Shown: positions 8,221-18,530, numbered from the stretch's first letter. The stretch: 64,000 nt of DNA from Actinokineospora iranica (GCF_900101685.1 NZ_FMZZ01000006.1:310001-374000); one strand, 5' to 3'. Notes: generated by a model not told the origin, from the sequence alone. Program-made: numbers and translations.

Positions 8221-9219
8221 TCAGGGAACGACCGACTTCTCCTCGGCGAAGTGGCACGCGCTCGGGTGCGCCGCCACCCTGGTGATCAGCGCGGGCTCCT
8301 CCTCGGCGCAGATGTCCTGCGCCTTCCAGCAGCGGGTGCGGAACCGGCAGCCCGACGGCGGGTCGACCGGGCTGGGGACGTCGCCCTCCAACCGGATGAC
8401 CTTCCGCTGGCCGCGCAGCTCAGGGTCGGGCACGGGCACCGCGGACAGCAGCGCCTGGGTGTAGGGGTGGGTCGGGTGCTCGTAGATCTCCTGCTCTGTG
8501 CCGATTTCGACGATCTTGCCCAGGTACATCACCGCGACCCGGTCCGACAGGTGCCGGACCACGGACAGGTCGTGCGCGATGAACACATAGGACAGTCCGA
8601 ACTCGGTCTGCAGGTCGCCGAGCAGGTTCATCACCTGCGCCTGGATCGAGACGTCCAGCGCGGAGACCGGCTCGTCGCAGACGATCACCTTGGGCCGCAG
8701 GGCAAGCGCGCGGGCGATGCCGATGCGCTGGCGCTGGCCGCCGGAGAACTGGTGCGGGTAGCGGTTGATGTGCTCCGGGTTGAGGCCGACGACGTCGAGC
8801 AGGTCGCGGACCTTCTTCGCCCGCGACCCCTTCGGCGCCACCTCGGGGTGGATCTCGAACGGCTCACCGACGATGTCGCCGACGGTCATCCTCGGGTTCA
8901 GCGAGGTGTAGGGGTCCTGCAGCACGATCTGGATATCGCGGCGCAGCTTGCGCAGCTCGGCGCCCTTCATCGCGAACATGTCGCGCCCCTCGAAGGTCGC
9001 GCTGCCGCCGGTGGGCGGCTCCAGGCGCATCAGGACCTGCGCGAGGGTCGACTTGCCGCAGCCGGACTCGCCGACGACGCCGAGGGTCTCGCCGCGCCTG
9101 AGGTCAAAGGACACGCCGTCGACCGCGCGGACGTGCCCGACGGTGTGCTTGAACAGCACGCCGACCCGAACCGGGAAGTGCTTGACCAGGTCGCGCACCT
9201 CGATGATGTTGTCAGTCAC
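8221..9219 (-). CDS. oppF: Oligopeptide ABC transporter ATPase, OppF type
   Basis: One of two ATPases of a peptide importer. The 332-residue product has Walker [12 protein letters not shown], signature [15 protein letters not shown], Walker [13 protein letters not shown] and the C-terminal oligopeptide-transporter extension with the Cys cluster [16 protein letters not shown] characteristic of OppD/OppF/DppF proteins. GTG start at 9219 overlaps the end of oppD by 8 bases, indicating translational coupling. It is the last transporter gene before the secreted protease. Confidence 0.92.
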   Translation of the reverse strand: MTDNIIEVRDLVKHFPVRVGVLFKHTVGHVRAVDGVSFDLRRGETLGVVGESGCGKSTLAQVLMRLEPPTGGSATFEGRDMFAMKGAELRKLRRDIQIVLQDPYTSLNPRMTVGDIVGEPFEIHPEVAPKGSRAKKVRDLLDVVGLNPEHINRYPHQFSGGQRQRIGIARALALRPKVIVCDEPVSALDVSIQAQVMNLLGDLQTEFGLSYVFIAHDLSVVRHLSDRVAVMYLGKIVEIGTEQEIYEHPTHPYTQALLSAVPVPDPELRGQRKVIRLEGDVPSPVDPPSGCRFRTRCWKAQDICAEEEPALITRVAAHPSACHFAEEKSVVP

Positions 9220-10252
9220 CGGCGATCAGCTCCTCGGCGAAGTGGCAGGCGCTGAGCCTGCCCGGCATCAGCCGGTGCTGCGGGGGGACGTCGGTTTTGC
9301 AGACGTCTTCCACGCGGGGGCACCGCGGGTGGAACGGGCAGCCGGGCGGGACGTTGAGCAGGCTCGGCGGCAGGCCCTTGATGGTGTTGAGCTCGGCGCC
9401 CTTGAGGTCGAGCCGGGGCAGCGAGTCCAGCAGCGCCAGGGTGTAGGGATGGCCGGGTTTGCGGTAGAGCGACCGCGCGTCGGACTGCTCCACGATCCGC
9501 CCGGCGTACATGACCGCGATCCGGTCCGCGACCTCGGCGACGACGCCGAGGTCGTGGGTGATCAGGATCAGGCCCATGTTGCGCTCGACCTGGATCTCCT
9601 TGAGCAGGTCCATGATCTGGGCCTGCACGGTGACGTCCAGCGCGGTCGTCGGCTCGTCGGCGATGAGCATCTCCGGGTCGAGCGCGAGCGACATCGCGAT
9701 CATGGCGCGCTGGCGCATCCCGCCGGAGAACTCGTGCGGATACTGCCGGACCCGGCCCTTGGCGTTGGGGATCTTGACCAGGTCGAGCAGTTCGACGGCG
9801 CGCTTGCGGGCGTCCTTGCGGGACATGCCCCGGCGTATCCGAAGCTGCTCTTCGATCTGGAAGCCGACGGTGAAGACCGGGTTCAGCGCGGAGAGCGCGT
9901 CCTGGAAGATCATCGCGATGCCCGAGCCGCGCACCTCCCGCCTGCGCCGGTCGGTCGCGGCGAGCAGGTTCTCGCCGTGGAACCGGATCGCGCCGCCGGT
10001 GATGTGCCCGGGCGGCATGTCCAGGATGCCCATCACGGTCTGGGCGGTGACGCTCTTGCCTGAGCCGGACTCGCCGAGCACGGCCAGGGTCTCCCCCGCC
10101 TCGACCCGGTAGCTCACGCCGTTGAGCACCTTGGCCACGCCGTCGCGGGTGCGGAACTCGACGTAGAGGTCGTCGACCTCCAGCAGTGGCGCCGCCGGGT
10201 CCGGCCCGGCCCCCTCGGAGTCCACAGTGGACTGTGCGGTGTTCGTGGGCAT
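9212..10252 (-). CDS. oppD: Oligopeptide ABC transporter ATPase, OppD type
   Basis: The partner ATPase, 346 residues. Walker [13 protein letters not shown], signature [15 protein letters not shown], Walker [14 protein letters not shown]-loop [11 protein letters not shown], and the C-terminal cysteine-rich extension [15 protein letters not shown]. Located six bases after oppC and overlapping oppF. The first 25 residues (including [16 protein letters not shown]) precede the ABC fold. The heterodimeric OppD/OppF arrangement is known for the family. Confidence 0.92.
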   Translation of the reverse strand: MPTNTAQSTVDSEGAGPDPAAPLLEVDDLYVEFRTRDGVAKVLNGVSYRVEAGETLAVLGESGSGKSVTAQTVMGILDMPPGHITGGAIRFHGENLLAATDRRRREVRGSGIAMIFQDALSALNPVFTVGFQIEEQLRIRRGMSRKDARKRAVELLDLVKIPNAKGRVRQYPHEFSGGMRQRAMIAMSLALDPEMLIADEPTTALDVTVQAQIMDLLKEIQVERNMGLILITHDLGVVAEVADRIAVMYAGRIVEQSDARSLYRKPGHPYTLALLDSLPRLDLKGAELNTIKGLPPSLLNVPPGCPFHPRCPRVEDVCKTDVPPQHRLMPGRLSACHFAEELIAGD

Positions 10253-10258
10253 ACGCCC

Positions 10259-11218
10259 CTACCTCATCTTCGGGTCGAGCGCTTCGCGCACGGCGTCGCC
10301 GAGCATCACGAAGGCCAGCACGGTCGCGGTCAGGAAGGCCGCGGGGAACAGCAGCGTGTGCGGTGCGACGCGGATGATGTCGCGGGAGTCCGCGATCATC
10401 ACGCCCCAGGACACGACCGGCGCGCGCAGGCCGAGACCGAGGAACGACAGGGTCGCCTCTGCCCCGATGAACGCGCCGAGCGCGATCGTGGCGTACACCA
10501 GCACCGGCGCGATCGCGTTGGGCAGCATGTGCCGCAGGATGATCCGCGGCGCGCCCGCGCCCAGCGCCCTGGCTGCCTTCACGTAGTCCTGCTGCTTCGC
10601 GGTGATCGCCGCCGACCGCATGATCCGCATACAGACCGGCCAGGACAGCAGCGAGATCGACAGGACCACCAGGAACATGATCTCGGTGGCCGAGTTCCCG
10701 CCTCCGCCGAGGCTGGTCAGGATCACGATCGCGCCCAGGACGAAGGGCAGACCGAAGAACACGTCGGCGACACGCGACATCAGCCCGTCGATCCAGCCGC
10801 CGTAGAACCCGGCGAGCAGGCCGAGCGTGCCGCCGATCAGCACCGTCAGGATGGTGGCCGCGACGCCGACGATGATCGAGGCGCGGGCGCCGTAGATCGT
10901 GCGGGCGAAGACGTCGGCGCCCTGGTTGTCGTAGCCGAACCAGGCCTGCGCGGACGGCCCGACGCGGCTGCGCGAGAGGTCGGCGTAGGTCGGGTCGACG
11001 GAGGTGAACAGGCCCGGCGCCACCGCCATCACGATCACCAGCACGATCATGGCGCCGGAGATGACGAACAGCGGTCGCCTGCGCAGGTCGTGCCAGGCGT
11101 CGGAGGCGAGACTGCGGGGTTTGCCCGGCTTGGCCTCGGCGTGCTCGGCGGCGGTGACGAAGTCGTCCGCGGCCGTGGTCACCGCGGCGCCGCTGGCCGC
11201 GGTGCTCGGGTCAGTCAT
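10259..11218 (-). CDS. oppC: Oligopeptide ABC transporter permease, OppC type
   Basis: Inner-membrane permease of 319 residues with an N-terminal cytoplasmic tail of about 50 residues, a first helix (PLFVISGAMIVLVIVMAVA), and five further helices. The binding-protein-dependent transport motif (KAARALGAGAPRIILRHMLP) forms the coupling helix that contacts the ATPases. It overlaps oppB by 8 bases. A DUF-type N-terminal OppC extension is normal for this family. Confidence 0.92.
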   Translation of the reverse strand: MTDPSTAASGAAVTTAADDFVTAAEHAEAKPGKPRSLASDAWHDLRRRPLFVISGAMIVLVIVMAVAPGLFTSVDPTYADLSRSRVGPSAQAWFGYDNQGADVFARTIYGARASIIVGVAATILTVLIGGTLGLLAGFYGGWIDGLMSRVADVFFGLPFVLGAIVILTSLGGGGNSATEIMFLVVLSISLLSWPVCMRIMRSAAITAKQQDYVKAARALGAGAPRIILRHMLPNAIAPVLVYATIALGAFIGAEATLSFLGLGLRAPVVSWGVMIADSRDIIRVAPHTLLFPAAFLTATVLAFVMLGDAVREALDPKMR

Positions 11219-12140
11219 AGCGAATCCTTGGGTCGAGGACGGCGTAGAGCATGTCCACCAGCAGGTTCGAGAGCAGGTACACCATCACCAGCAGCGTCAC
11301 GACGCCGGTAACGACCAGGCCCTCCTTGCCGAGGATGCCCCGGTAGACCAGGTTGCCGATGCCCTTGATGTTGAAGATGCCCTCGGTGACGATCGCGCCG
11401 CCCATCAGGTTGCCCAGGTCGGTGCCGAGGAAGGTGACCACCGGGATCGCGGAGTTGCGCAGCAGGTGCACCCCGACCACGCGGCGCTGGGGCAGCCCCT
11501 TGGCCACCGCGGTGCGCACGTAGTCGGCCCGCTTGTTCTCCGCGATCGAGGTTCTGGTCAGCCGCGTCACGTACGCCATCGACAGGCTGCCCAGGACGAA
11601 GCCCGGCACGATGAGCTGTTCCCATGGCGCGGGTGACGCCGACACGGTCGTCTTGATCCAGCCAAGCTCGAAGCCGAGCACGATCTGCAGGACGAAGCCG
11701 GTGACGAACACCGGGAGCGAGATCAGGAACAGGGTCGAGACGAGCGTCAGGTTGTCCAGGAAACCCCGGCCGCGCAGGCCGGTCAGGATTCCTGCGGTCA
11801 GGCCGATCAGCGCCTCGATGGCCAGCGCGACCAGCGCCAGCCGGATGGTGTTGGGGTAGGCCTCGGCGATCAGGTCGCCGACCTCGATGCCCCGGAAGGT
11901 CTCCCCGAAGTCGCCCTGCAGCAGGTTGAGCATGTACTTGCCGTACTGCACGATCAGCGGGTCGTCGAGGTTGAACTTCTCCTTCATCAGGTTGATGTAG
12001 GAGTCGGGGCAGGGCCGGTCGCCGCACTTTCCGGAGAACTCGTCGCCGGGCAGGCTCCAGACCAGCCAGTAGATCAAGAACGTGGTCCCGATGAAGACCG
12101 GGATCAGCTGCAAGAGCCGTCGGAGGACGTAGCGTCCCAT
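11211..12140 (-). CDS. oppB: Oligopeptide ABC transporter permease, OppB type
   Basis: Permease of 309 residues beginning MGRYVLRRLLQLIPVFIGTT, the standard OppB first helix. The coupling motif VRTAVAKGLPQRRVVGVHLL is near residues 205-225. The frame extends to a GTG at 12155, but the GGGGAG ribosome site falls inside that extension, so ATG at 12140 is preferred. The long periplasmic-side loop with two cysteines (GKCGDRPCPDSY) is typical of actinobacterial members. Sixty-nine bases separate it from oppA. Confidence 0.92.
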   Translation of the reverse strand: MGRYVLRRLLQLIPVFIGTTFLIYWLVWSLPGDEFSGKCGDRPCPDSYINLMKEKFNLDDPLIVQYGKYMLNLLQGDFGETFRGIEVGDLIAEAYPNTIRLALVALAIEALIGLTAGILTGLRGRGFLDNLTLVSTLFLISLPVFVTGFVLQIVLGFELGWIKTTVSASPAPWEQLIVPGFVLGSLSMAYVTRLTRTSIAENKRADYVRTAVAKGLPQRRVVGVHLLRNSAIPVVTFLGTDLGNLMGGAIVTEGIFNIKGIGNLVYRGILGKEGLVVTGVVTLLVMVYLLSNLLVDMLYAVLDPRIRYD

Positions 12141-12209
12141 CAGTTTTCTCCCCACCTGACTCCGGGCCGGAGCACGGGATCGCCGCGCCCCGGCCCGGAG
12201 TGGCCCTGG

Positions 12210-13859
12210 TTAGTTCTTGACCGTCACGGTGGACAGGTCCAGTTCACGCAGCGTGGTCAGGCGGACGTTGTCCAGCCGCTCGGACCAGCCGTACTGCGAG
12301 GTCTGGTTCCACAGCGGGATGACGGGCATGTCCTCGGCCAGCAGCCGCTCGGCCTCCTGGTAGAGCTTGTTGGCCTCGTCCACCGAGAGCGAGGCGTCGG
12401 CCCTGGCCGCCAGCTCGTCGAACTTGGGGTTGCTGTACTCGCCGTCGTTGGCGGACGCGCCGGTGCGGTAGAGCTGGTTGATGAAGTTCTCGATCGACGG
12501 GTAGTCCGCGATCCAGCCCGACCGGAACAGGCCGCGGATCTGCCGCGAGTTGATCTGCTGGCGGGTCTCGGCGAAGGTCGGGATCGGGTCGTAGGTGCAC
12601 CCGATGCCCAGGGTGTTGATGACGTTGTTGCAGACCGCGGTCATCCAGTCCTTGTGGCCGCCGTCGGCGTTGGTCTTGAGCGAGATCGAGCCGGTGAAGC
12701 CGGACTTGGCCAGGTACTCCTTGGCCTTGGTCGGGTTGAACGTGCAGACCTCGCCGCACTGGTCCTTGGCGTAGCCGGGGACCGCGGGGTTGACCCAGCC
12801 GTCGGCGGGGATGCGCGTGCCGTCGAAGATCTTGTCGATGATCTCCTGGCGGTTGATGGACATCGAGATGGCCTTGCGCAGGTCCGTGCTCTGGTAGGTC
12901 GGGTCGTACGACGGGACCGTGAGCGTCTGGTTGCCCATGTACGGGACGGAGTTGTTGCGGCCTTCGAGGTCCTGCTTGTACTTGCCGCCCGCGAGGCCGG
13001 AAGGCGGAACGGTGTCCAGGAAGTCCAGCTCACCGGAGACGACCGCGGTGTAGGCCGCCTCGTTCGTCTGGAAGATCTTGAAGGTGAGGTCCTTGAACTT
13101 CGGCGCGTCGTCACCCTTGTACCCGTCGAAGCGGGTCAGGGTGATGTGCGAGTTCGGCTGCCGGGAGACGAACTGGAACGGGCCGTTGCCGACCGGGTTG
13201 GCCTCCCAGGTCTTCGGGTCGGCGAAGAAGGAGTCCGGCAGCGGCATGAACGGGTTGTACCCGAGCTTGAGCGGGAACACCGCGAACGGCGCCGACAGGG
13301 TGACCTCGAAGGTCGTGTCGTCGACGACTTTGAGGCCGGACATCTCCTTGGCCGTGGGCTCGGGCGCCTTCTGCGGGCCCGCCGTGCCGTCCGGGTCATC
13401 GGTGTGCACGTCCTTGTAGCCCTGGACCTGCTCGAAGAAGCTGCCGTTCTGCTGGCCGTTGGGGCTGTAGGCGGTGTAGTTCCAGGCGTCGACGAAGTTC
13501 TTGGCCTTCACGTCGGTGCCGTCGTGGAACTTCCAGCCCGACTTGATCTTGATGGTGAAGACCTTGGAGTCGGTCGTCTCCAACTTCTCCACCATCGCCT
13601 CGATGGGCTTGCCGGTGACCGCGTCATACCGATAGAGGCCGGTGAACAGAGCGCGGACGACCTTGCTGCCGCCCGCCTCGTTGGTGTTGCCGGGCTCCAG
13701 CGGGTTCTCCGGCTCGGTGCCGAAGACGGATAGCGCGCCGTCGCCGCTCCCCGCGCCTCCTCCGGAGCCGCCGTCCTCGTTGCCCCCGCCGCACCCCGCG
13801 ATCGTGAGCGCGAGCGCGAGCGGCATCACCGACGCCGCTATCCAGCGTGGTTTACGCAT
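12210..13859 (-). CDS. oppA: Oligopeptide-binding lipoprotein, OppA type
   Basis: Extracytoplasmic receptor of the peptide importer, family 5 solute-binding protein, 549 residues. The lipobox LTIAGC follows a hydrophobic signal, so the mature protein is anchored by its Cys; a Gly/Ser linker follows. Conserved family blocks include YDAVTGKPIEAMVEKLETTD and LRKAISMSINRQEIIDKIF. The frame is open to 13925, but ATG at 13859 has GGGAGGAG eight bases upstream and gives a perfect lipoprotein signal. It is first in the operon oppABCDF, so the promoter is expected in 13860-14124. Confidence 0.93.
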   Translation of the reverse strand: MRKPRWIAASVMPLALALTIAGCGGGNEDGGSGGGAGSGDGALSVFGTEPENPLEPGNTNEAGGSKVVRALFTGLYRYDAVTGKPIEAMVEKLETTDSKVFTIKIKSGWKFHDGTDVKAKNFVDAWNYTAYSPNGQQNGSFFEQVQGYKDVHTDDPDGTAGPQKAPEPTAKEMSGLKVVDDTTFEVTLSAPFAVFPLKLGYNPFMPLPDSFFADPKTWEANPVGNGPFQFVSRQPNSHITLTRFDGYKGDDAPKFKDLTFKIFQTNEAAYTAVVSGELDFLDTVPPSGLAGGKYKQDLEGRNNSVPYMGNQTLTVPSYDPTYQSTDLRKAISMSINRQEIIDKIFDGTRIPADGWVNPAVPGYAKDQCGEVCTFNPTKAKEYLAKSGFTGSISLKTNADGGHKDWMTAVCNNVINTLGIGCTYDPIPTFAETRQQINSRQIRGLFRSGWIADYPSIENFINQLYRTGASANDGEYSNPKFDELAARADASLSVDEANKLYQEAERLLAEDMPVIPLWNQTSQYGWSERLDNVRLTTLRELDLSTVTVKN

Positions 13860-14124
13860 GGGTCTCCTCCCAGGCTCTTGTCGACGTGCTCTCGGGCTTG
13901 GTCCGCCATCGGCTCCGTCGGTCACGAAGCGGAACCGCCCGCTCCGAAAGTGAATGGAAGTTAACCGGAGGGGCGATTACCACGGCGATCACGGACGTCA
14001 CAAACGAGTCACAATCGAAGGTAGTTCATCCATTTGGCGGATAGTCGGATCGGCAAGTGCCCGCTAGGCGGACACATTTCTGTCCAAAAAGTGTCAGGTC
14101 ATGGTTGAGACGACCTCTGAGCTG

Positions 14125-15096
14125 TCACACAGAGTCGGCCACCTCCGCCACTGACAGTGCTATCCCGTCGAGGATGTCGTGCTCACTGACAAGCAAAGCC
14201 GTGATGCCCGTCTCACGAAAAATCCTCTCCGCAAGAGTCTGCACGATCACAGCGCCGCCGCCGATCACATCCACCCGGCCGGGGTGCATCACCGGGATGG
14301 CTGCCCGTTCATCGTGACTGGCCGTAAGCATACGACTCGTCATGGTGGCGATCTCGTCGGCAGTGAGCCTGCTCAGGTGAATGCTCTCCGGGTCGTACCG
14401 CGGCAGGCCGAGGGAGACCGCCGACAGCGTCGTCACCGTCCCCGCCACCCCCACCCAGGTCCGCGCCCGCTCGACCGGCACCGCGGCGAACGCCTCGTCG
14501 AGGACCCGCGCCGCCAGCGCCCTGGCCTCGGCGACCTCGGCCGCGCCGGGCGGGTCGCCGCGCAGCGCCCGCTCGGTGATCCGGACGCAGCCGATGTCGA
14601 CCGACAGCGCGGCGTGGACCTCGGCGCGGGCGCCGTCCCAGTCGCCGAGCACCAGCTCGGTCGAGCCGCCGCCGATGTCGGTCACCAGGAACGGGCCGTC
14701 CTCGGGCGGGAGGTCGCCGACCGCGCCGACGAAGGACAGCCGCGCCTCCTCGTCCCCGCTGATCACCTCGGCCTCGACGCCGAGCAGCGCCCGGGTCATC
14801 GCGAAGAACTCGTCGCGGTTCTTCGCGTCCCGGGTGGCCGATGTGGCGACCATGCGGACCCGCTCGACCCCCTTGCGCCGCATGATCGCGGTGTAGTCGG
14901 CGAGCGCGGCGGAGGTCCTGGCCAGCGCGTCGGGCGCGAGCACGCCGGTCGCGTCTACGCCCTGGCCGAGCCGGACGACCCGCATCTCGCGGTGCACGTC
15001 GCGCAGCCAGAAGGAACCGTCGTCGCGCACCGAGATGTCGGCGACGAGCAGCCGGATGGAGTTAGTCCCGCAGTCGATGGCGGCAACCCTGGTCAT
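14125..15096 (-). CDS. ppx: Exopolyphosphatase / Ppx-GppA phosphatase
   Basis: Hydrolyses terminal phosphate from polyphosphate and possibly pppGpp. The 323-residue product has the ASKHA fold: phosphate 1 motif VAAIDCGTNSIRLLVADI at the N-terminus, the acidic SGDEEARLSFVGA region, and phosphate 2 motif VTDIGGGSTELVLG. A later motif, RVDVIGGGAVIVQTL, closes the site. It corresponds to M. tuberculosis Rv1026, which lies beside eno; here the DUF501-ftsB-eno cluster on the same strand is about 4 kb away because the AidB and ArsR-VOC genes lie between. Shorter than E. coli Ppx, as usual in actinobacteria. Confidence 0.92.
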   Translation of the reverse strand: MTRVAAIDCGTNSIRLLVADISVRDDGSFWLRDVHREMRVVRLGQGVDATGVLAPDALARTSAALADYTAIMRRKGVERVRMVATSATRDAKNRDEFFAMTRALLGVEAEVISGDEEARLSFVGAVGDLPPEDGPFLVTDIGGGSTELVLGDWDGARAEVHAALSVDIGCVRITERALRGDPPGAAEVAEARALAARVLDEAFAAVPVERARTWVGVAGTVTTLSAVSLGLPRYDPESIHLSRLTADEIATMTSRMLTASHDERAAIPVMHPGRVDVIGGGAVIVQTLAERIFRETGITALLVSEHDILDGIALSVAEVADSV

Positions 15097-15175
15097 GTCC
15101 GCAGCCTAAAGGCGGGCGGGCGCGTCGGCTGTGAGTCCGCCGCGCCTGTGGATGACTTCAGAGGATGTGGATAAC

Positions 15176-15220
15176 CACGGAGGCCGCCCACACTCCGAAG
15201 AGTATGGTGCGGCCTCCGTG
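15176..15220 (-). terminator. Terminator hairpin after lytic transglycosylase
   Basis: Perfect 12-bp stem CACGGAGGCCGC (15176-15187) with GCGGCCTCCGTG (15209-15220), 21-base loop, directly after the stop at 15241 on the minus strand. No clear T-run, as is common in actinobacteria. Confidence 0.75.
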
Positions 15221-15240
15221 TCTCGGCTTCGCGCGCTCGG

Positions 15241-16569
15241 TCAGGACGAGCTGGTCACCACGCTCGAACCTGCCGGACCCGAGGTCGAGGCCGCGGCCGA
15301 GGTGCTCGACGCGGGAGCCGAGGTGCTCGACGGCGGGGTCGACGCGCTCGACGGCGGGGTCGTGGTCGGAGTGGCGCAGGGGTTGGGCGTCGCGGTCGCC
15401 GTCGGCGCCGTGGTGCTGGTCGGCGGGGCCACCGGCCCGGTCGGGCACGGCGGCGTCGTCGTGGCGGGCGACGTCGTGGCGGGCGGCGTCGTGGACGGCT
15501 GGGTCGCCGAACTCGTCGGCGCGCTGCTGCTCGGCGGCGTGGACGACGGCGCGGACGACGTGGCGCCGGGCGCGGAGGACGACGGCGGGACCGTGCTCGA
15601 CGTGCTCTGCGACGGCGCTCCCGGCTGGGTCGTGCCCGGGGCAGGCGTGCCCGGCTGCTGCGGAACCAGCGGCTTCTGGATCGCCAGCTGCTCGGCAGCG
15701 GCGACCGGCGTGGTCGGGACCGGCGTGACGCCCTTGGCGTAGGCCTCGGCCCAGATCAGGACCGTGCGCACGTAGCTGTCGGAGTGGTTGTAGCGGAACA
15801 CCGCGGTCGCGCGCTGCTGCGGGTTGGACAGGTCCATCCCGCCGGAGCACAGGTACTTGCCCGCGCCCAGGGTGGCGTCGTAGACGTTGTTCGGGTCGGT
15901 CTTGCCGTCGCCGTTGCCGTCGGACGCGTAGCCCTTCCAGGTGGACGGGATGAACTGCATCGGCCCGACCGCGCGGTCCCACCGGGCGTCGCCGTCGTAG
16001 GACCCGCCGTCGGTGTCGGCGATCGCGGCGAACCCGCCGCCGTTGAGCACCGGGCCCAGGATCGGCGTGGCCGTGAGGCCGTTCGCGTCGACCCGGCCGC
16101 CGCGGGCGTGGTTGGACTCGATGCGGCCGATGCTGGCCAGCAGCGGCCAGTCCAGGCGGCAGCCCGGGGTCGTGGTGGCCAGGGTCTGCGCGGCGCGCAT
16201 GTAGGCCTGCAGCATCACGCCGGGGATGCCGAGCGGGCCGCCGGGCATCGACACCTCGGGACCGGCGCCCTGGGCCAGTAGCGCGGGCGTGGCAGCGAGT
16301 TCGAGCACCTCGGCGCCGAGCTGCTGGCTCTGCGGCATCGCGCCGTTGGCGCTGACCTTGCTGGGGTCGGTCAGACCCATCAGGCCGCCGCCCACGTTGC
16401 CCGCGAGGGCGATCGGGCCGATGTCTTCCTGGGTGACCCAGTCCGTCGGCTCGCCCGCGGCGACCACGGGCACGAGCAGCAGCGCGCCCGCCGCCGCGGC
16501 CGCCCCGCGCTTGCGCTTTTTCTGGTGCCGGTGCTTGCCGACCTTGCCCCTGGCCTTCGGAACACTCAC
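15241..16569 (-). CDS. Lytic transglycosylase with Ser/Thr/Pro-rich tail
   Basis: Cell-wall enzyme that cleaves the glycan strand of peptidoglycan. The 442-residue product starts with a strongly basic stretch and a hydrophobic signal (GAAAAAGALLLVPVVAAG). The SLT-type domain covers about residues 135-290, with catalytic Glu in ASIGRIESNHA and the RAVGPMQFIPSTW block. The last ~130 residues are a low-complexity Ser/Thr/Pro tail, probably wall-spanning. M. tuberculosis LpqU (Rv1022), beside eno, is the likely counterpart, although this protein has no lipobox. GTG start at 16569 follows GGGACGGGG. A terminator hairpin follows. Confidence 0.9.
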   Translation of the reverse strand: MSVPKARGKVGKHRHQKKRKRGAAAAAGALLLVPVVAAGEPTDWVTQEDIGPIALAGNVGGGLMGLTDPSKVSANGAMPQSQQLGAEVLELAATPALLAQGAGPEVSMPGGPLGIPGVMLQAYMRAAQTLATTTPGCRLDWPLLASIGRIESNHARGGRVDANGLTATPILGPVLNGGGFAAIADTDGGSYDGDARWDRAVGPMQFIPSTWKGYASDGNGDGKTDPNNVYDATLGAGKYLCSGGMDLSNPQQRATAVFRYNHSDSYVRTVLIWAEAYAKGVTPVPTTPVAAAEQLAIQKPLVPQQPGTPAPGTTQPGAPSQSTSSTVPPSSSAPGATSSAPSSTPPSSSAPTSSATQPSTTPPATTSPATTTPPCPTGPVAPPTSTTAPTATATPNPCATPTTTPPSSASTPPSSTSAPASSTSAAASTSGPAGSSVVTSSS

Positions 16570-16802
16570 CGTGACCCCGTCCCTCGCCCTGTGTGACCGC
16601 CGGCGGTTAGCCGACCTGTGTGACGCTCGTCCTGGTCAACCACTGTGCCTCATCTCTCCCCGGGAGTCACCGTCCGTGGCTACATTCACGTAATAAAGAT
16701 TCAAAAGTCGTCATCAACTTGCCCTTTTGGACGACCGTTGTTAACCCAGAGAGACAAAAATTGGTCGGCTAAGATCCGTTTGAGTCCGGATACCCTCGGG
16801 TA

Positions 16803-18428
16803 ATGACCGCCACCGAGGACGCCGTCGGCGCGACCCACGAGGTCGTGAACCAGGCCCCGCCGCTGTCCGGATTCGACCCGCTCGCCTGCGACCCCGCGTT
16901 GGTCGGCGCGGTCAGCGCGTTCGGCTCCGACACGGTGGTCGGCTCGCTCTCGGCGCTGGCCCTGGAGTCCGGTTCGGACACCGCGCGCGAGCACGGGCGG
17001 CTCGCCAACGAGCACCCGCCGGTCCTGCGCACCCACGACCGCTACGGCCACCGGATCGATGCGGTCGAGTTCCACCCGTCGTGGCACTGGCTGATGTCGC
17101 GGGCGGTGTCCCACGGCCTGCACGCCGCGCCGTGGGCGGCCGAGGACGAGCACGCCCACCTGCGCAGGGCCGCCGCGTTCACCCTCTGGTCCCAGGTCGA
17201 GGCCGGACACGGCTGCCCGATCTCGATGACCTACGCCGCGGTGCCCGCGCTGCGGCACGCCCCTGACCTGGCCGCGCGGTTCGAGCCCGGCCTGACCTCG
17301 CCGGTCTACGACCCCGGCCTGCGCGAACCGGGCGGCAAGGCTGGGCTGCTCGCGGGCATGTCGATGACCGAGAAACAGGGCGGCTCCGACGTCCGCGCGA
17401 ACACCACCACCGCGACACCGCTGGCGGACGGCACGTACTCGCTGGTCGGGCACAAGTGGTTCACCTCGGCGCCGATGAACGACCTGTTCCTGACCCTCGC
17501 GCAGGCCCCCGGCGGCCTGACCTGCTTCGTCCTACCCCGCGTCCTGCCGGACGGAAGCCGCAACGCGCTGCGGTTGCAAAGGCTCAAGGACAAACTGGGG
17601 AACAAGTCCAACGCGTCCGCGGAGATCGAGTACGCGGGCGCGGTCGGCTGGCGCGTCGGCGACGAAGGCCGCGGGGTGCGGACCATCATCGAGATGGTCA
17701 CGATGACCCGGTTGGACTGCGTGCTCGGGTCGACGGCGAACATCCGTATCGCGCTGTCGGAGGCCGCCCACCACGCGGCTCACCGAGCGGCGTTCGGCAC
17801 GGTGTTGCGTCGGCAACCCGCCATGGCGGCGGTGCTCGCGGACCTGGCGCTGGAGTCGGCGGCCGCGACGGTGCTGGGGCTGCGGTTGGCGGCCGAAGTG
17901 GACAGCGGCGCGGGCGCGTTGCTGCGGATCGCGCTGCCCGCGGCGAAGTTCTACGTGTGCAAGCGGGCGCCGATGGTGGTGGCGGAGGCGTTGGAGTGCC
18001 TGGGCGGCAACGGGTACGTGGAGGAGTCGGGGATGCCCCGGCTGTACCGCGAGGCGCCGTTGATGTCCATTTGGGAGGGTTCGGGGAATGCGACGGCGCT
18101 CGACGTCCTGCGGGCGCTGTCGCGAGACTCGTCTACTGTGGACGCTTTGCTGGCCGAGTTGTCGGCCACCGCCGGGATTGACGATCGACTCGATGCCGTG
18201 GTGGCGTCATTGTGGACCGAGGTGAAGACCGCCGAGCCCGCCCGGGCGCGTCGGTTGGCCGAGCTGATCACGCTGTCCTTGCAGGGAAGCCTGCTGTTGC
18301 GGCATGTTCCCGCGATGGCTGACGCTTTTCTCGCTCGACTGGCAGATTCCGGCCGGACTTTGGGCACGCTTGCGCGTGGGGTCGATGTGGGATCTCTGAT
18401 TGATCGGGTCACCCCTCAGGTGGGTTGA
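16803..18428 (+). CDS. AidB-like acyl-CoA dehydrogenase family protein
   Basis: Flavoprotein of 541 residues in the acyl-CoA dehydrogenase fold. The motif SMTEKQGGSDVRAN and the terminal RLYREAPLMSIWEGSGN are the signature of the AidB branch, which in E. coli belongs to the adaptive response to alkylation and binds DNA. FAD-contact segments YSLVGHKWFTSAP and MPRLYREAPL are intact. Neighbours do not include Ada or AlkB, so induction by alkylation cannot be assumed. The upstream 100 bases are AT-rich with TACCCT just before the start, suggesting a short or absent leader. Confidence 0.88.
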   Translation: MTATEDAVGATHEVVNQAPPLSGFDPLACDPALVGAVSAFGSDTVVGSLSALALESGSDTAREHGRLANEHPPVLRTHDRYGHRIDAVEFHPSWHWLMSRAVSHGLHAAPWAAEDEHAHLRRAAAFTLWSQVEAGHGCPISMTYAAVPALRHAPDLAARFEPGLTSPVYDPGLREPGGKAGLLAGMSMTEKQGGSDVRANTTTATPLADGTYSLVGHKWFTSAPMNDLFLTLAQAPGGLTCFVLPRVLPDGSRNALRLQRLKDKLGNKSNASAEIEYAGAVGWRVGDEGRGVRTIIEMVTMTRLDCVLGSTANIRIALSEAAHHAAHRAAFGTVLRRQPAMAAVLADLALESAAATVLGLRLAAEVDSGAGALLRIALPAAKFYVCKRAPMVVAEALECLGGNGYVEESGMPRLYREAPLMSIWEGSGNATALDVLRALSRDSSTVDALLAELSATAGIDDRLDAVVASLWTEVKTAEPARARRLAELITLSLQGSLLLRHVPAMADAFLARLADSGRTLGTLARGVDVGSLIDRVTPQVG

Positions 18429-18530
18429 CCGTGGGGTTGGCAGGGCCGGGTCCGGCAGGCAGGAGAGCGGTCTGCTGCTCCTGCTCGACGCGCCGAGCAC
18501 CTGGTGACGCTGGGAGAGGGACCCGAGTTG

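Noticed and set aside
16570..16802. Possible c-di-AMP (ydaO) riboswitch before the lytic transglycosylase, as in other actinobacteria
   Set aside because: I searched the minus-strand leader by eye for the conserved blocks and could not find them in order.
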